Assembly (NCBI GenBank): GCA_017530275.1
Contig: JAFXMP010000062.1
Span: forward strand, 1 to 13,431
Source: Clostridia bacterium
GTDB taxonomy: Bacteria > Bacillota_A > Clostridia > Christensenellales > Aristaeellaceae
Length of the DNA: 13,431 nt
Direction: 5' to 3'
Made by a program: the position numbers and the translations under genes. The first letter of the stretch is position 1; each line of letters begins with the position of its first letter. Shown here one piece after another: positions 1 to 7,600 of the stretch. Under the pieces are notes generated by a model, which saw only the letters and a list, made by a program, of their open reading frames with translations, was not told where the DNA came from and did not search any database.

Positions 1-147
1 TGACGCTTTATTGCTTGTACCCATTCTCGCTATTTCTGCTCTTGAAGCGATAGAATATCCTCTTTGGGGAGCCGTCTGTGAGTAAAAAAGTTTCAAAAAA
101 CCTTATTTTATAACAAAAACTACTTGACATTATGGGGAGGAAGGGAC

Positions 148-197
148 ATGCCGACGGAAAATAAGGAAAAGCATCTGACACTTGAGGAACGGCGGAT
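148..197 (+). pseudogene. N-terminal remnant of an IS30-type transposase, interrupted by an IS256 element
   Basis: An ATG at 148, preceded by a strong Shine-Dalgarno (GGGGAGGAAGGG, 134-145), opens a frame reading MPTENKEKHLTLEERR before the IS256 element interrupts it. The segment HLTLEERR resembles the start of the N-terminal helix-turn-helix of IS30-family transposases. If the IS and one target copy are removed, the frame continues at 1710 as IIFLTFSRFCTN and stops at 1746-1748. IS30-like similarity therefore ends after about ERRII, and the rest of that transposase is missing. The gene was probably already truncated before the IS256 insertion. Only about 18 residues support the family call, so it is tentative. 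Bases 1-147 hold no other gene I can support; TTGACA at 124-129 may belong to the old element's end. Confidence 0.5.
189..197. repeat. Target-site duplication, left copy (ACGGCGGAT)
   Basis: This 9-bp direct repeat is identical to 1703-1711 and flanks the IS256 element. Joining the flanks through a single copy restores one continuous reading frame in the IS30-like remnant (GAA CGG CGG ATC ATA), which independently supports the boundary. Confidence 0.85.
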
Positions 198-240
198 GTT
201 CTTCCCAGAATTTTGTGTAAACGCCATAACAGCGTAGAAT
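198..240 (+). repeat. Left terminal inverted repeat of the IS256 element, with an inward promoter-like pair
   Basis: This end matches the reverse complement of 1658-1702 in three blocks: CTTCCC (201-206), TTTGTGTAAAC (212-222 region) and GTAGAATAAG (234-243). Two blocks form a promoter-like pair pointing inward on the plus strand: TTGTGT (213-218), a 16-bp spacer, and TAGAAT (235-240). At the other end the equivalent pair is the likely transposase promoter. Here it points into the folded non-coding segment at 257-377. Confidence 0.8.
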
Positions 241-256
241 AAGGCAAAATCGATTT

Positions 257-377
257 GCGGTCGGTGGCCTGTCCACCGGCCCTTGGTTGCAGGATAACAG
301 GAAACCGAATGTCCGTCAAGGGCGCCGAAGGCGCGGCACAGCCGTTTACCCTTGACGGGCAGGCGGTTTTCTGTTAC
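257..377 (+). other. Strongly folding non-coding segment at the left end of the IS (candidate structured RNA)
   Basis: This segment lies between the left terminal repeat and the transposase stop and holds two structures. The first is a 9-bp hairpin (259-267 with 273-281, loop CCTGT). The second is a large nested stem: 296-307 pairs with 364-375, then 313-322 pairs perfectly with 349-358 (CCGTCAAGGG and CCCTTGACGG), and a small GCGCC-GAA-GGCGC hairpin lies at 322-334. The three imperfect positions (261/279, 301/370, 312/359) are all G-U pairs if the plus strand is transcribed, but A-C mismatches if the minus strand is. With the inward promoter-like pair at 213-240, this favours a plus-strand RNA running toward the 3' end of the transposase gene. 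It could instead act as a terminator or a transposase-binding DNA structure. Whether it is a transcribed RNA is inference. Confidence 0.5.
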
Positions 378-383
378 AGCCGT

Positions 384-1631
384 TTATTCCGGCATCCTGT
401 CGGCATAGTACACGGCCAACTGGGCGTGGATGACGGCCCAGTCCTGCCGACGACCGGTCCATTTCTTCGTGATATCCAGCATGGCCAGATACAGCATTTT
501 CAGCAGGCTGTCATCCGTGGGGAAAACAGCCTTGGCCTTGGTCACCTTGCGAAGCTGACGGTTGAAACCCTCGATTGCGTTGGTCGTATAGATCAGCCGC
601 CGAAGCTCTTCCGAGAACTTGAAATAGGTGCACAGGTTGGGCCAGTTCTCCCGCCAGGATGCTGAAATCTTGGGATATTTCTTGTCCCACCGGGCTGAAA
701 ACGCTTCCAGTGCCTCTTCCGCAGACGGCTCGTCTACAGCGGCATACACCTTCTTCAGGTCGGCCATGAGCGCCTTCAAATCCTTATAGGAAACGTATTT
801 GCTGGAATTCCGCAGCTGGTGAATGATGCAGTTCTGAATGTCTGCCTTGGGAAAGACAGCCACTATGGCATTGGCAAAGCCGGTCAGGTTGTCCGTGCAG
901 GCAATGAACACATCCTCTACGCCGCGGTTCCGCAGACTGTTGAGCACGGTCGCCCAGTATTTGGCGCTCTCGTTCTCTCCGACCCACATACCCAGAACGT
1001 CCTTCCGGCCGCTCAGGTCGATGCCGATGGCGATATACACGGCTTTCTTCACGATCTGGCCTTCGCTGCGGACATGATAATGGATCGCATCCATGAACAT
1101 GACCGCATAGATACTCTCCAGCGGCCGCTGCTGCCATTCCCTGGCTTCGGGCAGCACTTTGTCCGTGATCCGACTCACGGTGCTCTCAGAGACCTCAATA
1201 CCGTAGATATCCCGGATGTGATCCCCGATGTCGGTCGTGCTCATGCCCTTTGCATACATGGAGATGATCTTTGCTTCCACGTCCTGGCTGATGCTCGTTT
1301 GATTCTTCCGCAGGATGGCCGGTTCGAATTCGCCCTTCCGATCCCGCGGAACCTGGATGGTTGTGTCTCCGAAGCTGGTTCGCAGGGTCTTTTTGCTGTG
1401 CCCGTTCCGGCTGTCGTCCGTCTCCTTCCCTTGGACATCATACCGCTCGTAGCCCAACTGCTCGTCCATCTCTGCATCCAGCCCTGATTCCATGAACTCT
1501 GCGATGGTCTCGCGAAACAGCTGTTGGATGTCCTCCATCCCTTCGACTCCGCTGAGTGCCAGCAGCTCCCGGATCTTCTCACGCCGGGCTGCTTCCTCCG
1601 GGCTGCGCTGCCTTCCGTTCTTCCTTGCCAT
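384..1631 (-). CDS. IS256-family (mutator-type) transposase
   Basis: This 415-residue DDE transposase cuts and pastes or copies the surrounding IS element, acting on its terminal inverted repeats. The length is normal for the IS256 family (about 390-420). Catalytic residues are visible: D181 in FMDAIHY, D247 in CTDNLTGF and E354 in TTNAIEGFNRQLRK, plus the family C-x-x-H pair (C268, H271) between the second D and the E. The N-terminal 150 residues carry the DNA-binding region, including ESGLDAEMDEQLGYERYD and DISESTVSRITDK-like helix-turn-helix sequence around 133-158. The ATG at 1631 has GGAGG seven bases upstream. No frameshift or stop is present, so the enzyme looks functional. Translation is probably shielded from outside transcripts by the inverted repeat at 1636-1680. 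Confidence 0.97.
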   Translation of the reverse strand: MARKNGRQRSPEEAARREKIRELLALSGVEGMEDIQQLFRETIAEFMESGLDAEMDEQLGYERYDVQGKETDDSRNGHSKKTLRTSFGDTTIQVPRDRKGEFEPAILRKNQTSISQDVEAKIISMYAKGMSTTDIGDHIRDIYGIEVSESTVSRITDKVLPEAREWQQRPLESIYAVMFMDAIHYHVRSEGQIVKKAVYIAIGIDLSGRKDVLGMWVGENESAKYWATVLNSLRNRGVEDVFIACTDNLTGFANAIVAVFPKADIQNCIIHQLRNSSKYVSYKDLKALMADLKKVYAAVDEPSAEEALEAFSARWDKKYPKISASWRENWPNLCTYFKFSEELRRLIYTTNAIEGFNRQLRKVTKAKAVFPTDDSLLKMLYLAMLDITKKWTGRRQDWAVIHAQLAVYYADRMPE

Positions 1632-1635
1632 TTGA

Positions 1636-1680
1636 AAACCTCCATTCTGGTGCTCTTATTCTACACCATCTTGGAGGTTT
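1636..1680 (-). promoter_or_regulatory. Inverted repeat that can sequester the transposase ribosome binding site
   Basis: AAACCTCCA (1636-1644) is perfectly complementary to TGGAGGTTT (1672-1680), and an inner TGGTG/CACCA pair (1648-1652, 1664-1668) extends the stem. On the minus-strand mRNA the 3' arm contains the GGAGG used to start the transposase. A transcript from the IS promoter (-10 at 1658-1663) would start near 1651 and lack the 5' arm, leaving the site open. A transcript entering from the neighbouring operon would contain both arms and close it. This matches the known protection of IS10 and IS50 transposases from impinging transcription; its function here is inferred. Confidence 0.6.
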
Positions 1681-1702
1681 ACACAAAGTTTGGGGAAGTC
1701 TC
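1658..1702 (-). repeat. Right terminal inverted repeat, containing the likely transposase promoter
   Basis: On the minus strand this end reads GAGACTTCCCC, then TTTGTGTAAAC, then GTAGAATAAG. It holds a -35-like TTGTGT (1681-1686), a 17-bp spacer and a -10-like TAGAAT (1658-1663, 5 of 6 consensus bases), about 27 bp from the transposase start. The -35 is poor (3 of 6), so the promoter is probably weak, as is usual for transposases. Confidence 0.75.
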
Positions 1703-1711
1703 ACGGCGGAT
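1703..1711. repeat. Target-site duplication, right copy (ACGGCGGAT)
   Basis: Identical to 189-197. Together the two copies define the insertion point of the IS256 element. Bases 1712-1877 beyond it hold the end of the interrupted frame (stop at 1746-1748) and no recognisable gene. No convincing rho-independent terminator is visible there for the leftward operon. Confidence 0.85.
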
Positions 1712-1877
1712 CATATTTCTCACTTTCAGTCGTTTCTGTACGAATTAATTCCTGTCCGCTTCTCACGTTTTCACTCACGAATTTACTATTGCACTTCACC
1801 AGTTTTAGCGCGTTTTTTCCGTCCCATAAATCCAGCCATGTAAAACACCCTGTTCAAGCAGTATTCTCCTGCCCCGA

Positions 1878-2537
1878 CTATTTCAGAAAGGCCGCGCATG
1901 CGGGAATTTGACGCATTTCCTCCGCCACCAGGCCGCAGATCACCTTGGCCCCGTAAGCGTTGAAATGGGTTTTATCATCGTGGCCGTTAGGGAAATCGGG
2001 ATGTTCGCCGGGGGGCAAGCGCACGAACAGGTCCGCTGTTTTTTTCTCGCCCAATTTTATATACAGCTCCCGGCTGTCCTTTTTGAGGTCGCACAACGGC
2101 ACGTTTTTTTCCGCTGCCAGCTTCCGTACGGCCCGGGGATATTCCCCGTGGGTATACAGCATGTTGCCGTCGCCCACGAAAAAACGCCGGGAAACGGGCG
2201 TCAGCAGCACGGGCTGCGCGCCTTTTTCCAGGGCGGAAGTGCAGTAGCGCCACAGGTTTTCCTGAAAGGTACTGTCCGGGTCGGTGTGCCGTTCCTCATC
2301 GTCCTTTTCATCGTTGTGACCAAACTGGATGAGCAGCAGATCGCCCTTTTGCATCCCCTGCCGGACAGGCTCAAACAGTCCCTCGTTCCAGAAGCTGCGG
2401 GTGCTGCGTCCGCTGAGGGCATGGTTTTTCACCTGCACGCCTTCCTTCACAAATTCCGGCAGTGCCCAGCCCCAGCCCCGGAAGGGGGGCGTATTGTCTT
2501 CCACCGTGGAATCGCCGATGATCCAAATCGTGGGCAT
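1878..2537 (-). CDS. Rhamnogalacturonan acetylesterase-like SGNH hydrolase (CE12 type)
   Basis: This 219-residue SGNH/GDSL esterase probably removes acetyl groups from galacturonic acid residues of rhamnogalacturonan fragments. All SGNH blocks are visible: GDST with nucleophile S10, SGRS with oxyanion G43, GHND with N75, and DDKTHFNAYGA with the D188/H191 catalytic pair. The FRGWGWALP and GHND context resembles Bacillus RhgT/YesT and fungal RGAE proteins. There is no signal peptide, so it should act in the cytoplasm on imported oligosaccharides. It is the last gene of the leftward cluster, starting 6 bp after the oligogalacturonate lyase stop, with an AAGGA-type ribosome binding site inside that gene's end. 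The family call is firm; exact substrate is inferred from the neighbours. Confidence 0.88.
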   Translation of the reverse strand: MPTIWIIGDSTVEDNTPPFRGWGWALPEFVKEGVQVKNHALSGRSTRSFWNEGLFEPVRQGMQKGDLLLIQFGHNDEKDDEERHTDPDSTFQENLWRYCTSALEKGAQPVLLTPVSRRFFVGDGNMLYTHGEYPRAVRKLAAEKNVPLCDLKKDSRELYIKLGEKKTADLFVRLPPGEHPDFPNGHDDKTHFNAYGAKVICGLVAEEMRQIPACAAFLK

Positions 2538-2543
2538 ATGCTT

Positions 2544-3605
2544 TTACCAATCCTTCCATACTTGCTCAAGGTCGATCACGCACACCTGGCCGATGCCGTT
2601 TTCATCCGGGTTGGAAAACAAAATCTTATCCCCCTTCCGGTTGAAAGAAGGATGCTGATGATCTGCCCCGGTTTTGCAGGTACCGGTGGAAGCAATGAAT
2701 TTCGCCTTTTTTGTGGCCCGTTCGATCAGCACCACGCCCTCCTGAATTCGCGTTCCCAGGTAGCTGATCCGGTCGGCGCAGAGCCACTTTTTATCCCGGC
2801 TCAGGCAAGGATGCAACAACTGGGTTTCACTTGCGGCGATATCGAAATGCCGTCCGTCCTTGTCCCCGATGATGATGTTCCCGGTGTGGGTTTCGCCCTT
2901 TTTCCCGTCCACGAACCCGGCGGGATCCAGCTTCATCAGGGCCATTTCACTGCCATCCGCCGCCCAGACTTCATGGGTGATCCATTCATTGGGATGCTCC
3001 ACGTAATAGGGCCGCACATAGCGCTCCTTCACATCGAACATCCAGGTGCGCTGGAAGGCGTCGCCCTCCGTTTCATGGATGTAGAAAATCAGGTTTTCAT
3101 CGGTAGGGCAGATTTGGGCGTGACCCAGGCGGTAATCCGACTGATACACGATTTCGGCTTCCTTGTCGGGATCCAGGATCACCAGCGCGTACAGCTTGTT
3201 CGCTAAATGATAGCTGCACGCGATGCGTCCGGTATTGGCCGCGGTCAAATGGCCGGTAATCTGCCCCCCACTGGGCAGATCGCCGATTTTGGTCTTTTCA
3301 AGGGTGTTCAAATCGACGGCGTACACTTCCGTATCGTTTTTGCAGGTGTAGCCGATGTTCTTTACCCGGTCTGTGGCAAAGCCCCGGAAGGAATCGTCCG
3401 TTACCCGGATGATTTCTCCCGTTTCCACGTCAGCCCGGCAGCAGCCGCCGTTCAGGTCCCCGGGTACTGAATCCTTATGGAAGAAAAAGTGTCGGTCGTC
3501 CACGGAAAAGTTTTCGCAGGTGAAATACAGCTTGGTATTCCGCTCCGGGCCGTCCGTATAGCGGCGGATTTCGTAGCCGGTCACGGGATCAGGGTAAACG
3601 TTCAT
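2544..3605 (-). CDS. ogl: Oligogalacturonate lyase (PL22)
   Basis: Ogl cleaves unsaturated or saturated digalacturonate and short oligogalacturonates by beta-elimination in the cytoplasm, giving 5-keto-4-deoxyuronate. The 353-residue protein begins with the family opening (DPVTGYEIRRYTDGP, then LYFT) and carries repeated beta-propeller blades throughout. Histidines conserved in the family's metal site are plausibly H211 (WITHEVW) and H316/H318 in DHQHPSFN. I cannot confirm the glutamine ligand by eye. It is slightly shorter than the approximately 388-residue enterobacterial enzymes, mainly at the N-terminus. No signal peptide is present. The ATG at 3605 follows a clear GGAGG. The upstream gap holds heptamer-repeat element A, and the acetylesterase follows 6 bp downstream. 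Confidence 0.9.
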   Translation of the reverse strand: MNVYPDPVTGYEIRRYTDGPERNTKLYFTCENFSVDDRHFFFHKDSVPGDLNGGCCRADVETGEIIRVTDDSFRGFATDRVKNIGYTCKNDTEVYAVDLNTLEKTKIGDLPSGGQITGHLTAANTGRIACSYHLANKLYALVILDPDKEAEIVYQSDYRLGHAQICPTDENLIFYIHETEGDAFQRTWMFDVKERYVRPYYVEHPNEWITHEVWAADGSEMALMKLDPAGFVDGKKGETHTGNIIIGDKDGRHFDIAASETQLLHPCLSRDKKWLCADRISYLGTRIQEGVVLIERATKKAKFIASTGTCKTGADHQHPSFNRKGDKILFSNPDENGIGQVCVIDLEQVWKDW

Positions 3606-3639
3606 GATGGCAACCTCCAGTTTTATGCAATATAGGGAT

Positions 3640-3766
3640 AAGTGTGGAGTGTGAAGAGTGTAGTGTGGAGTTATATTTTGTTTGCGTTGTACATCCGCTA
3701 AACGATCAGTGTGAACAATGTATGACTATATAAAACTCCACTCTCCACACTCCAAACTCCACACTT
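3640..3766. repeat. Intergenic inverted element A with heptamer-repeat arms
   Basis: The left arm (3640-3672) and right arm (3734-3766) are inverted copies matching at 28 of 33 positions. Each arm is a degenerate tandem array of a 7-bp unit near GAGTGTG. The 61-bp core contains TTTGCG and ends with GACTATATAAAAC. The element ends 2 bp from the stop codon of the deacetylase gene (stop at 3769-3771). In the leftward mRNA it would form a long hairpin between the deacetylase and lyase cistrons. It belongs to the same family as the elements at 9523-9620 and 11571-11690. Confidence 0.85.
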
Positions 3767-3768
3767 TC

Positions 3769-4569
3769 TTACAGCGTCACGTTTTTGCCGGCGGGAATGC
3801 AGATGGGTTCATTGTCGCTGACCTGGATCCAGCAGTCCCGGGCGTTAGGATTGTATACAAAAGAATTGTCCGCCGCGAACTGGAGGCGCTTGAAATCGTC
3901 CATGCAATCCATGAACTGGATATTGGTACAGTACCAGATATCCTCCTTCCCGCCCATCATGCGGCAGAAATCCTCGATCAGGGTCCAATTGTCCTTATCG
4001 TTGAATTCATAGCTGTGGCCCCACACGTACATGAGGTACAGATACTGGCGCTTGAACAGGCCCAGGAACTGTTCGCCCAGCTCCATCAGGCGGTGGTTAT
4101 GGTGGCAGGTAGCCTGCCAGCGCAGGGGATTTTCGGGCAGGGCGAAGCTGTCGCTTGAGCCCACCACACGGGAATACCGGATGCCGCACAGGGGCAGCAA
4201 TTCCTCGATCTCTTTGCTGACGGACCCGTTGGGATAGCTGAGCCCCCGCACCGGATAGCCGCACAGGGCTTCCAGGGCTTTCCTGTCCTCCAGCACCTGC
4301 CAGGCCACCTCCGGCAGAGGGCTGCGGGCGATGGTGGGATGCGTGACCGTATGGCAGGATACCTCGTGGCCCGCGTATAGGGTTTTTACTTCCTCGGGCG
4401 CGATATGCCTTTCATCACCCAAAAAGCCGCTGTTCAAATGAAACGTGCCTTTGATGCCGTACCGGTTGAAGATTTCCACCAGCTGCCGGTCATAGGTGCG
4501 TCCGTCGTCGTAGCTCATGGTGAGCGCCTTGTGTTTCCCGCCGGGATAGCAGCAATAAACCTTGTTCAT
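3769..4569 (-). CDS. Polysaccharide deacetylase-like protein (CE4/NodB fold)
   Basis: This 266-residue protein has the metal-dependent deacetylase signature: SYDDGRTYD with D21/D22, a GTFHLN strand at 41-46, H73 and H77 in SCHTVTH, and GLSYPNGS near 120. In CE4 enzymes the second aspartate and the two histidines bind a divalent metal and the first aspartate acts as base. Family members remove N- or O-acetyl groups from sugars. In this pectin cluster a role on acetylated oligosaccharides is plausible but unproven. No signal peptide is visible, so it is probably cytoplasmic. I chose the ATG at 4569 because GGAGGAAG lies just upstream; the same frame stays open further upstream only by overlapping the GH2 gene. 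It starts 32 bp after the GH2 stop. Confidence 0.82.
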   Translation of the reverse strand: MNKVYCCYPGGKHKALTMSYDDGRTYDRQLVEIFNRYGIKGTFHLNSGFLGDERHIAPEEVKTLYAGHEVSCHTVTHPTIARSPLPEVAWQVLEDRKALEALCGYPVRGLSYPNGSVSKEIEELLPLCGIRYSRVVGSSDSFALPENPLRWQATCHHNHRLMELGEQFLGLFKRQYLYLMYVWGHSYEFNDKDNWTLIEDFCRMMGGKEDIWYCTNIQFMDCMDDFKRLQFAADNSFVYNPNARDCWIQVSDNEPICIPAGKNVTL

Positions 4570-4601
4570 GCGTTCTTCCTCCTGTATTATTTCATTGAGC
4601 T

Positions 4602-7600
4602 TTACAAACTGATCCTCAGCGCGCCAATTTTGTCGTCGTATTGAACAGCCGCGCCCTGAACATACCCGGCGATGGCGTTTACTTCCATTACCAGGATGCC
4701 CTCGTCCGTCAAATACGGCGCGCCGTCCATCAGGTTTTCCCGTCCATCCACCAGCAAATGTGTCGTCCCCACCCGGGCCTCCACCGTATGTCCGCCGGAC
4801 CGCAGCACAAGGCGCTGATCCTTCGGCTGCCACGACCAATCCATCCTGTCGGAGGCCATGCCGTGCATCCTCTCCAGAATACACAGGACGTTGCCCCAGA
4901 CGCTGCCGTTTTTGTTCACGGCCCGCACGTTCCTGAAATCCGGTTCTTGACCGTTGACCAGGATTTTGCAGTAGTTTTCCCGATCCGGCACGTACTTGAG
5001 CGCGTCCATTTCAGGAACGGAGGGGATGTTGTTCTGCTCCCGCCCCGGCAAACCGGCAGGTTCTTCCTCCATACGAGCGAAACACGCGAGGGACAGAGGG
5101 CTGGTTTCAGCGGGTACGACGGGGATTTCCGTTTTCACAGGAGCGAGTCCCCGGGCGCTCGCGGTAAGCTCGATGATGCCCGGTTCCTTGCCCGCCCGGA
5201 TCAAGACGCGGTTTTTCCCGCATTCGGCGAAAACGAAAGGCTGATGGATCACGTTGTCGTGCCGTCCGTTTCCCTCAAACCGTCCGCTGTTGTAGCCGCC
5301 CAGGAATACACCTGCACCGTTCAAAGCAAAATCAATGCGAAGGTCGCACAGGGGCACTGTCCGGCCCTCGCTGTCAGTCACATCCACGTCCACATAAGCC
5401 AGGTCGCTGCCATTGGCCCGCAATCCTCCCGGAGCGGTATGGGGCGATAAAAGGAGCCGCGCCGGGGGCCCTGCCGTTTCCAGCCTGTCCCGCGCCAGTT
5501 CTCTGCCATCCAGGCCAAAGCCGATGGCTTCCACAAAGCCGGATTGGGTCACATCCACGTCGGGGAAAGAAAAGATGAAACTGTTTTCCGGCTTTGCACA
5601 TTCCCCCGCCGGTTTTCCGTTTACATAAAGCCGTACCCGAGCGATTGGATAGCTTGCCGCACAGTGAACCGTTTTATGGCGGGCATCCCGCCGCGCATAC
5701 CGGCCCGTTCCTTCCCAGTAAACGCCATTGAACCGTTTTTCCTCATACAGGTAGGTTTCTTCGCTGACGGGCGGATAGTTCCAGTGTCCCAGGATCTTGA
5801 GTTCCGGCACGGCGCTTTGCAGAACGCGGAAAACGTCATAATTCTGTTTCTTGACCCGTATGGCGTCCACCCTGCCGCTCATACGTCCGTTTTCACTGTA
5901 GGATTGGCGGCCGTGCTGGGCCGAATCCGTCCAGCACAGAGCGGCGCAGGCGCTGTAATAGTTTTTGCCGGAGCCGCCGCCCATCCGGTCGTGAAAAAAC
6001 TCGGCGTACCCCCGAGCCGCGGCCATGGCCAGGTCCTCGCTGGTCAGGTCGTAGAAATCCAGGCCTTTCTGTTTTTTCCCACCCTTGCCCAAATACCGGT
6101 TTTTGTAGTCGTAGTCCGGCGGTGAAAAATCGTCCCATACACGCCGGGGCGCTTCCTCCCGCAGGTATTCCGTTTCCGTAACGGGCCCGTGGAGGGATAG
6201 AAAACGCGCGGCATGGCGGTTCAGCATCGTGCCCACATATTCGCTTTCAGCCGCAACCTCTTCCGTATTCAGCGTGCGGCAGCCCATCCATCGCCCGCCA
6301 TGAGGGTCCAGCGCTTCCTTCAGCAGCCGCATTTCCCGCATATGTTCGGCGGAAATAGAATTGTTTCCCGCTTCCCAGAAGAAGACAGAGGGATGGTTGC
6401 GGTAAGCCAGGATCACATCCCGCATCAATTCCACCCGCTGATCCCACTGGCGGCCAAAGGTTTCCTTCTCTTTGTCCCCTGCGGGCTGGGTACATACGAC
6501 ACCGTACCGGTCAAAAGCCCGCAGGTCACTGGGAGAGCCGGCCACGTGCATGAAACGGATGTGATTGGCGTTGCTTTCCCTGATCCATCGGGCATCCTGA
6601 TCATGCATCCATTGCGGCGCAATACCCGAAGCCGCCCATTCATTGGACGCGCGCTGGGCGTACCCCCGCAGAAACACGGGATGTCCGTTGATCGTCACGC
6701 CCGCGTCGGAATCATACCCCGTTTGCCTGAATCCGGTTTCGATGCGTTCCGTATCCGAAAGCTCCCCGTCTGAGAACAGCCGGACCAGGACCGTATAAAG
6801 CTTCGGATATGCCGGTTCCCAAAACCGCAGGCCGCTTACGCGGGCGCGGCACAGCAGGGTGCAGGTGTCCCTGGATCGGATATCGGTCGGGGCGGCTTCC
6901 TCCTCGGATACAGGGCAGAAGCGTTCCTCCCGCGCGTCATACCGGTATGCGTCCTCCGGTACAACGGACAAGACATGGCCGAATTCCCGGAGGGGTGGAA
7001 CGGTTATCTCCCGAGAGCCAAAAACCGCTTTTATTTCTCCCCGGATATCCGCGATTTCCGCCTGAACCTTCGCCAGCACCGGACGATTGCTCAGATTTTT
7101 GATTTCCGCCTGAACGAAGATATCCGCAGCGCCCGCCTGCAGATCGAAATTATCCGCCCATATATAGGTCCCGTGGGTGCGCAGGTTGGCGTACAGGGGC
7201 AGCGTCAGGTGAACGTCCCTCTTCAGATGGATGCGCACAGGCTGCGACAGCCCGCCCACCACGGGATTGAAGTCGTTGCAGTTCCATTGGAAGCCCACGC
7301 CCGCCGCCCGATCGGGAACGGACGCCTCCTGGGGAAAGAGGAAAGCGCCCGGTTCCGCCAGGGGGTGGTTGGGCGTTTCGGCGACGCAAAAGGGGATGTT
7401 TCGGGTACTCGTGTTATCGGTGGCTATGGCAATTCCATTTTTTCCGTCAGCGGACAGAAAGGGCGTTAAATCGAAGCCGAAGGGACCCACGCCGTTTTCA
7501 TGATAGCCCGCCATATGGCCGTTCACCCACACGTAACAGGTTTGCCGCACTCCTTCAAAGGAAAGGAAGACCCGCATGCTTCTTTGCTCTTCGCTCAGAT

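Larger units (their letters stand above)
198..1702 (-). mobile_element. Complete IS256-family insertion sequence (about 1505 bp)
   Basis: The element contains one full-length transposase gene on the minus strand and imperfect terminal inverted repeats. Inward from each end the repeats share CTTCCC, then TTTGTGTAAAC, then GTAGAATAAG after an 11-12 bp divergent spacer. The 9-bp sequence ACGGCGGAT lies immediately outside both ends (189-197 and 1703-1711), consistent with the 8-9 bp target duplications of IS256 elements. The exact outer boundary is uncertain by 1 bp, because an 8-bp duplication with an extra terminal T also fits. An intact frame, recognisable repeats and a perfect duplication suggest a relatively recent and possibly still active insertion. 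The element lies downstream of the pectin operon and its transposase reads in the same direction as the operon. Confidence 0.93.

Noticed and set aside
8..319. A 103-codon minus-strand frame spanning the left IS boundary
   Set aside because: It crosses the IS end, the folded segment and the IS30-like remnant. No homology or ribosome binding site was recognised.
1712..1877. A possible rho-independent terminator after the acetylesterase gene
   Set aside because: No stem of useful length followed by a U-tract could be found on the minus strand. The T-rich GCGTTTTTTCCG on the plus strand has no matching stem.
1908..3206. A 432-codon plus-strand frame opposite the acetylesterase and lyase genes
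   Set aside because: It is a mirror of two genes with clear catalytic motifs and shows no recognisable motif of its own.
3606..3768. A CRISPR array in the repeat-rich gap
   Set aside because: The repeats are contiguous 7-bp units in inverted arms, with no regular spacers and no cas genes nearby.
4570..4884. A longer N-terminus for the deacetylase, starting at 4884
   Set aside because: It would overlap the GH2 gene by almost 300 bp and adds a low-complexity GR-rich stretch. The ATG at 4569 has a strong GGAGGAAG and matches the family start.
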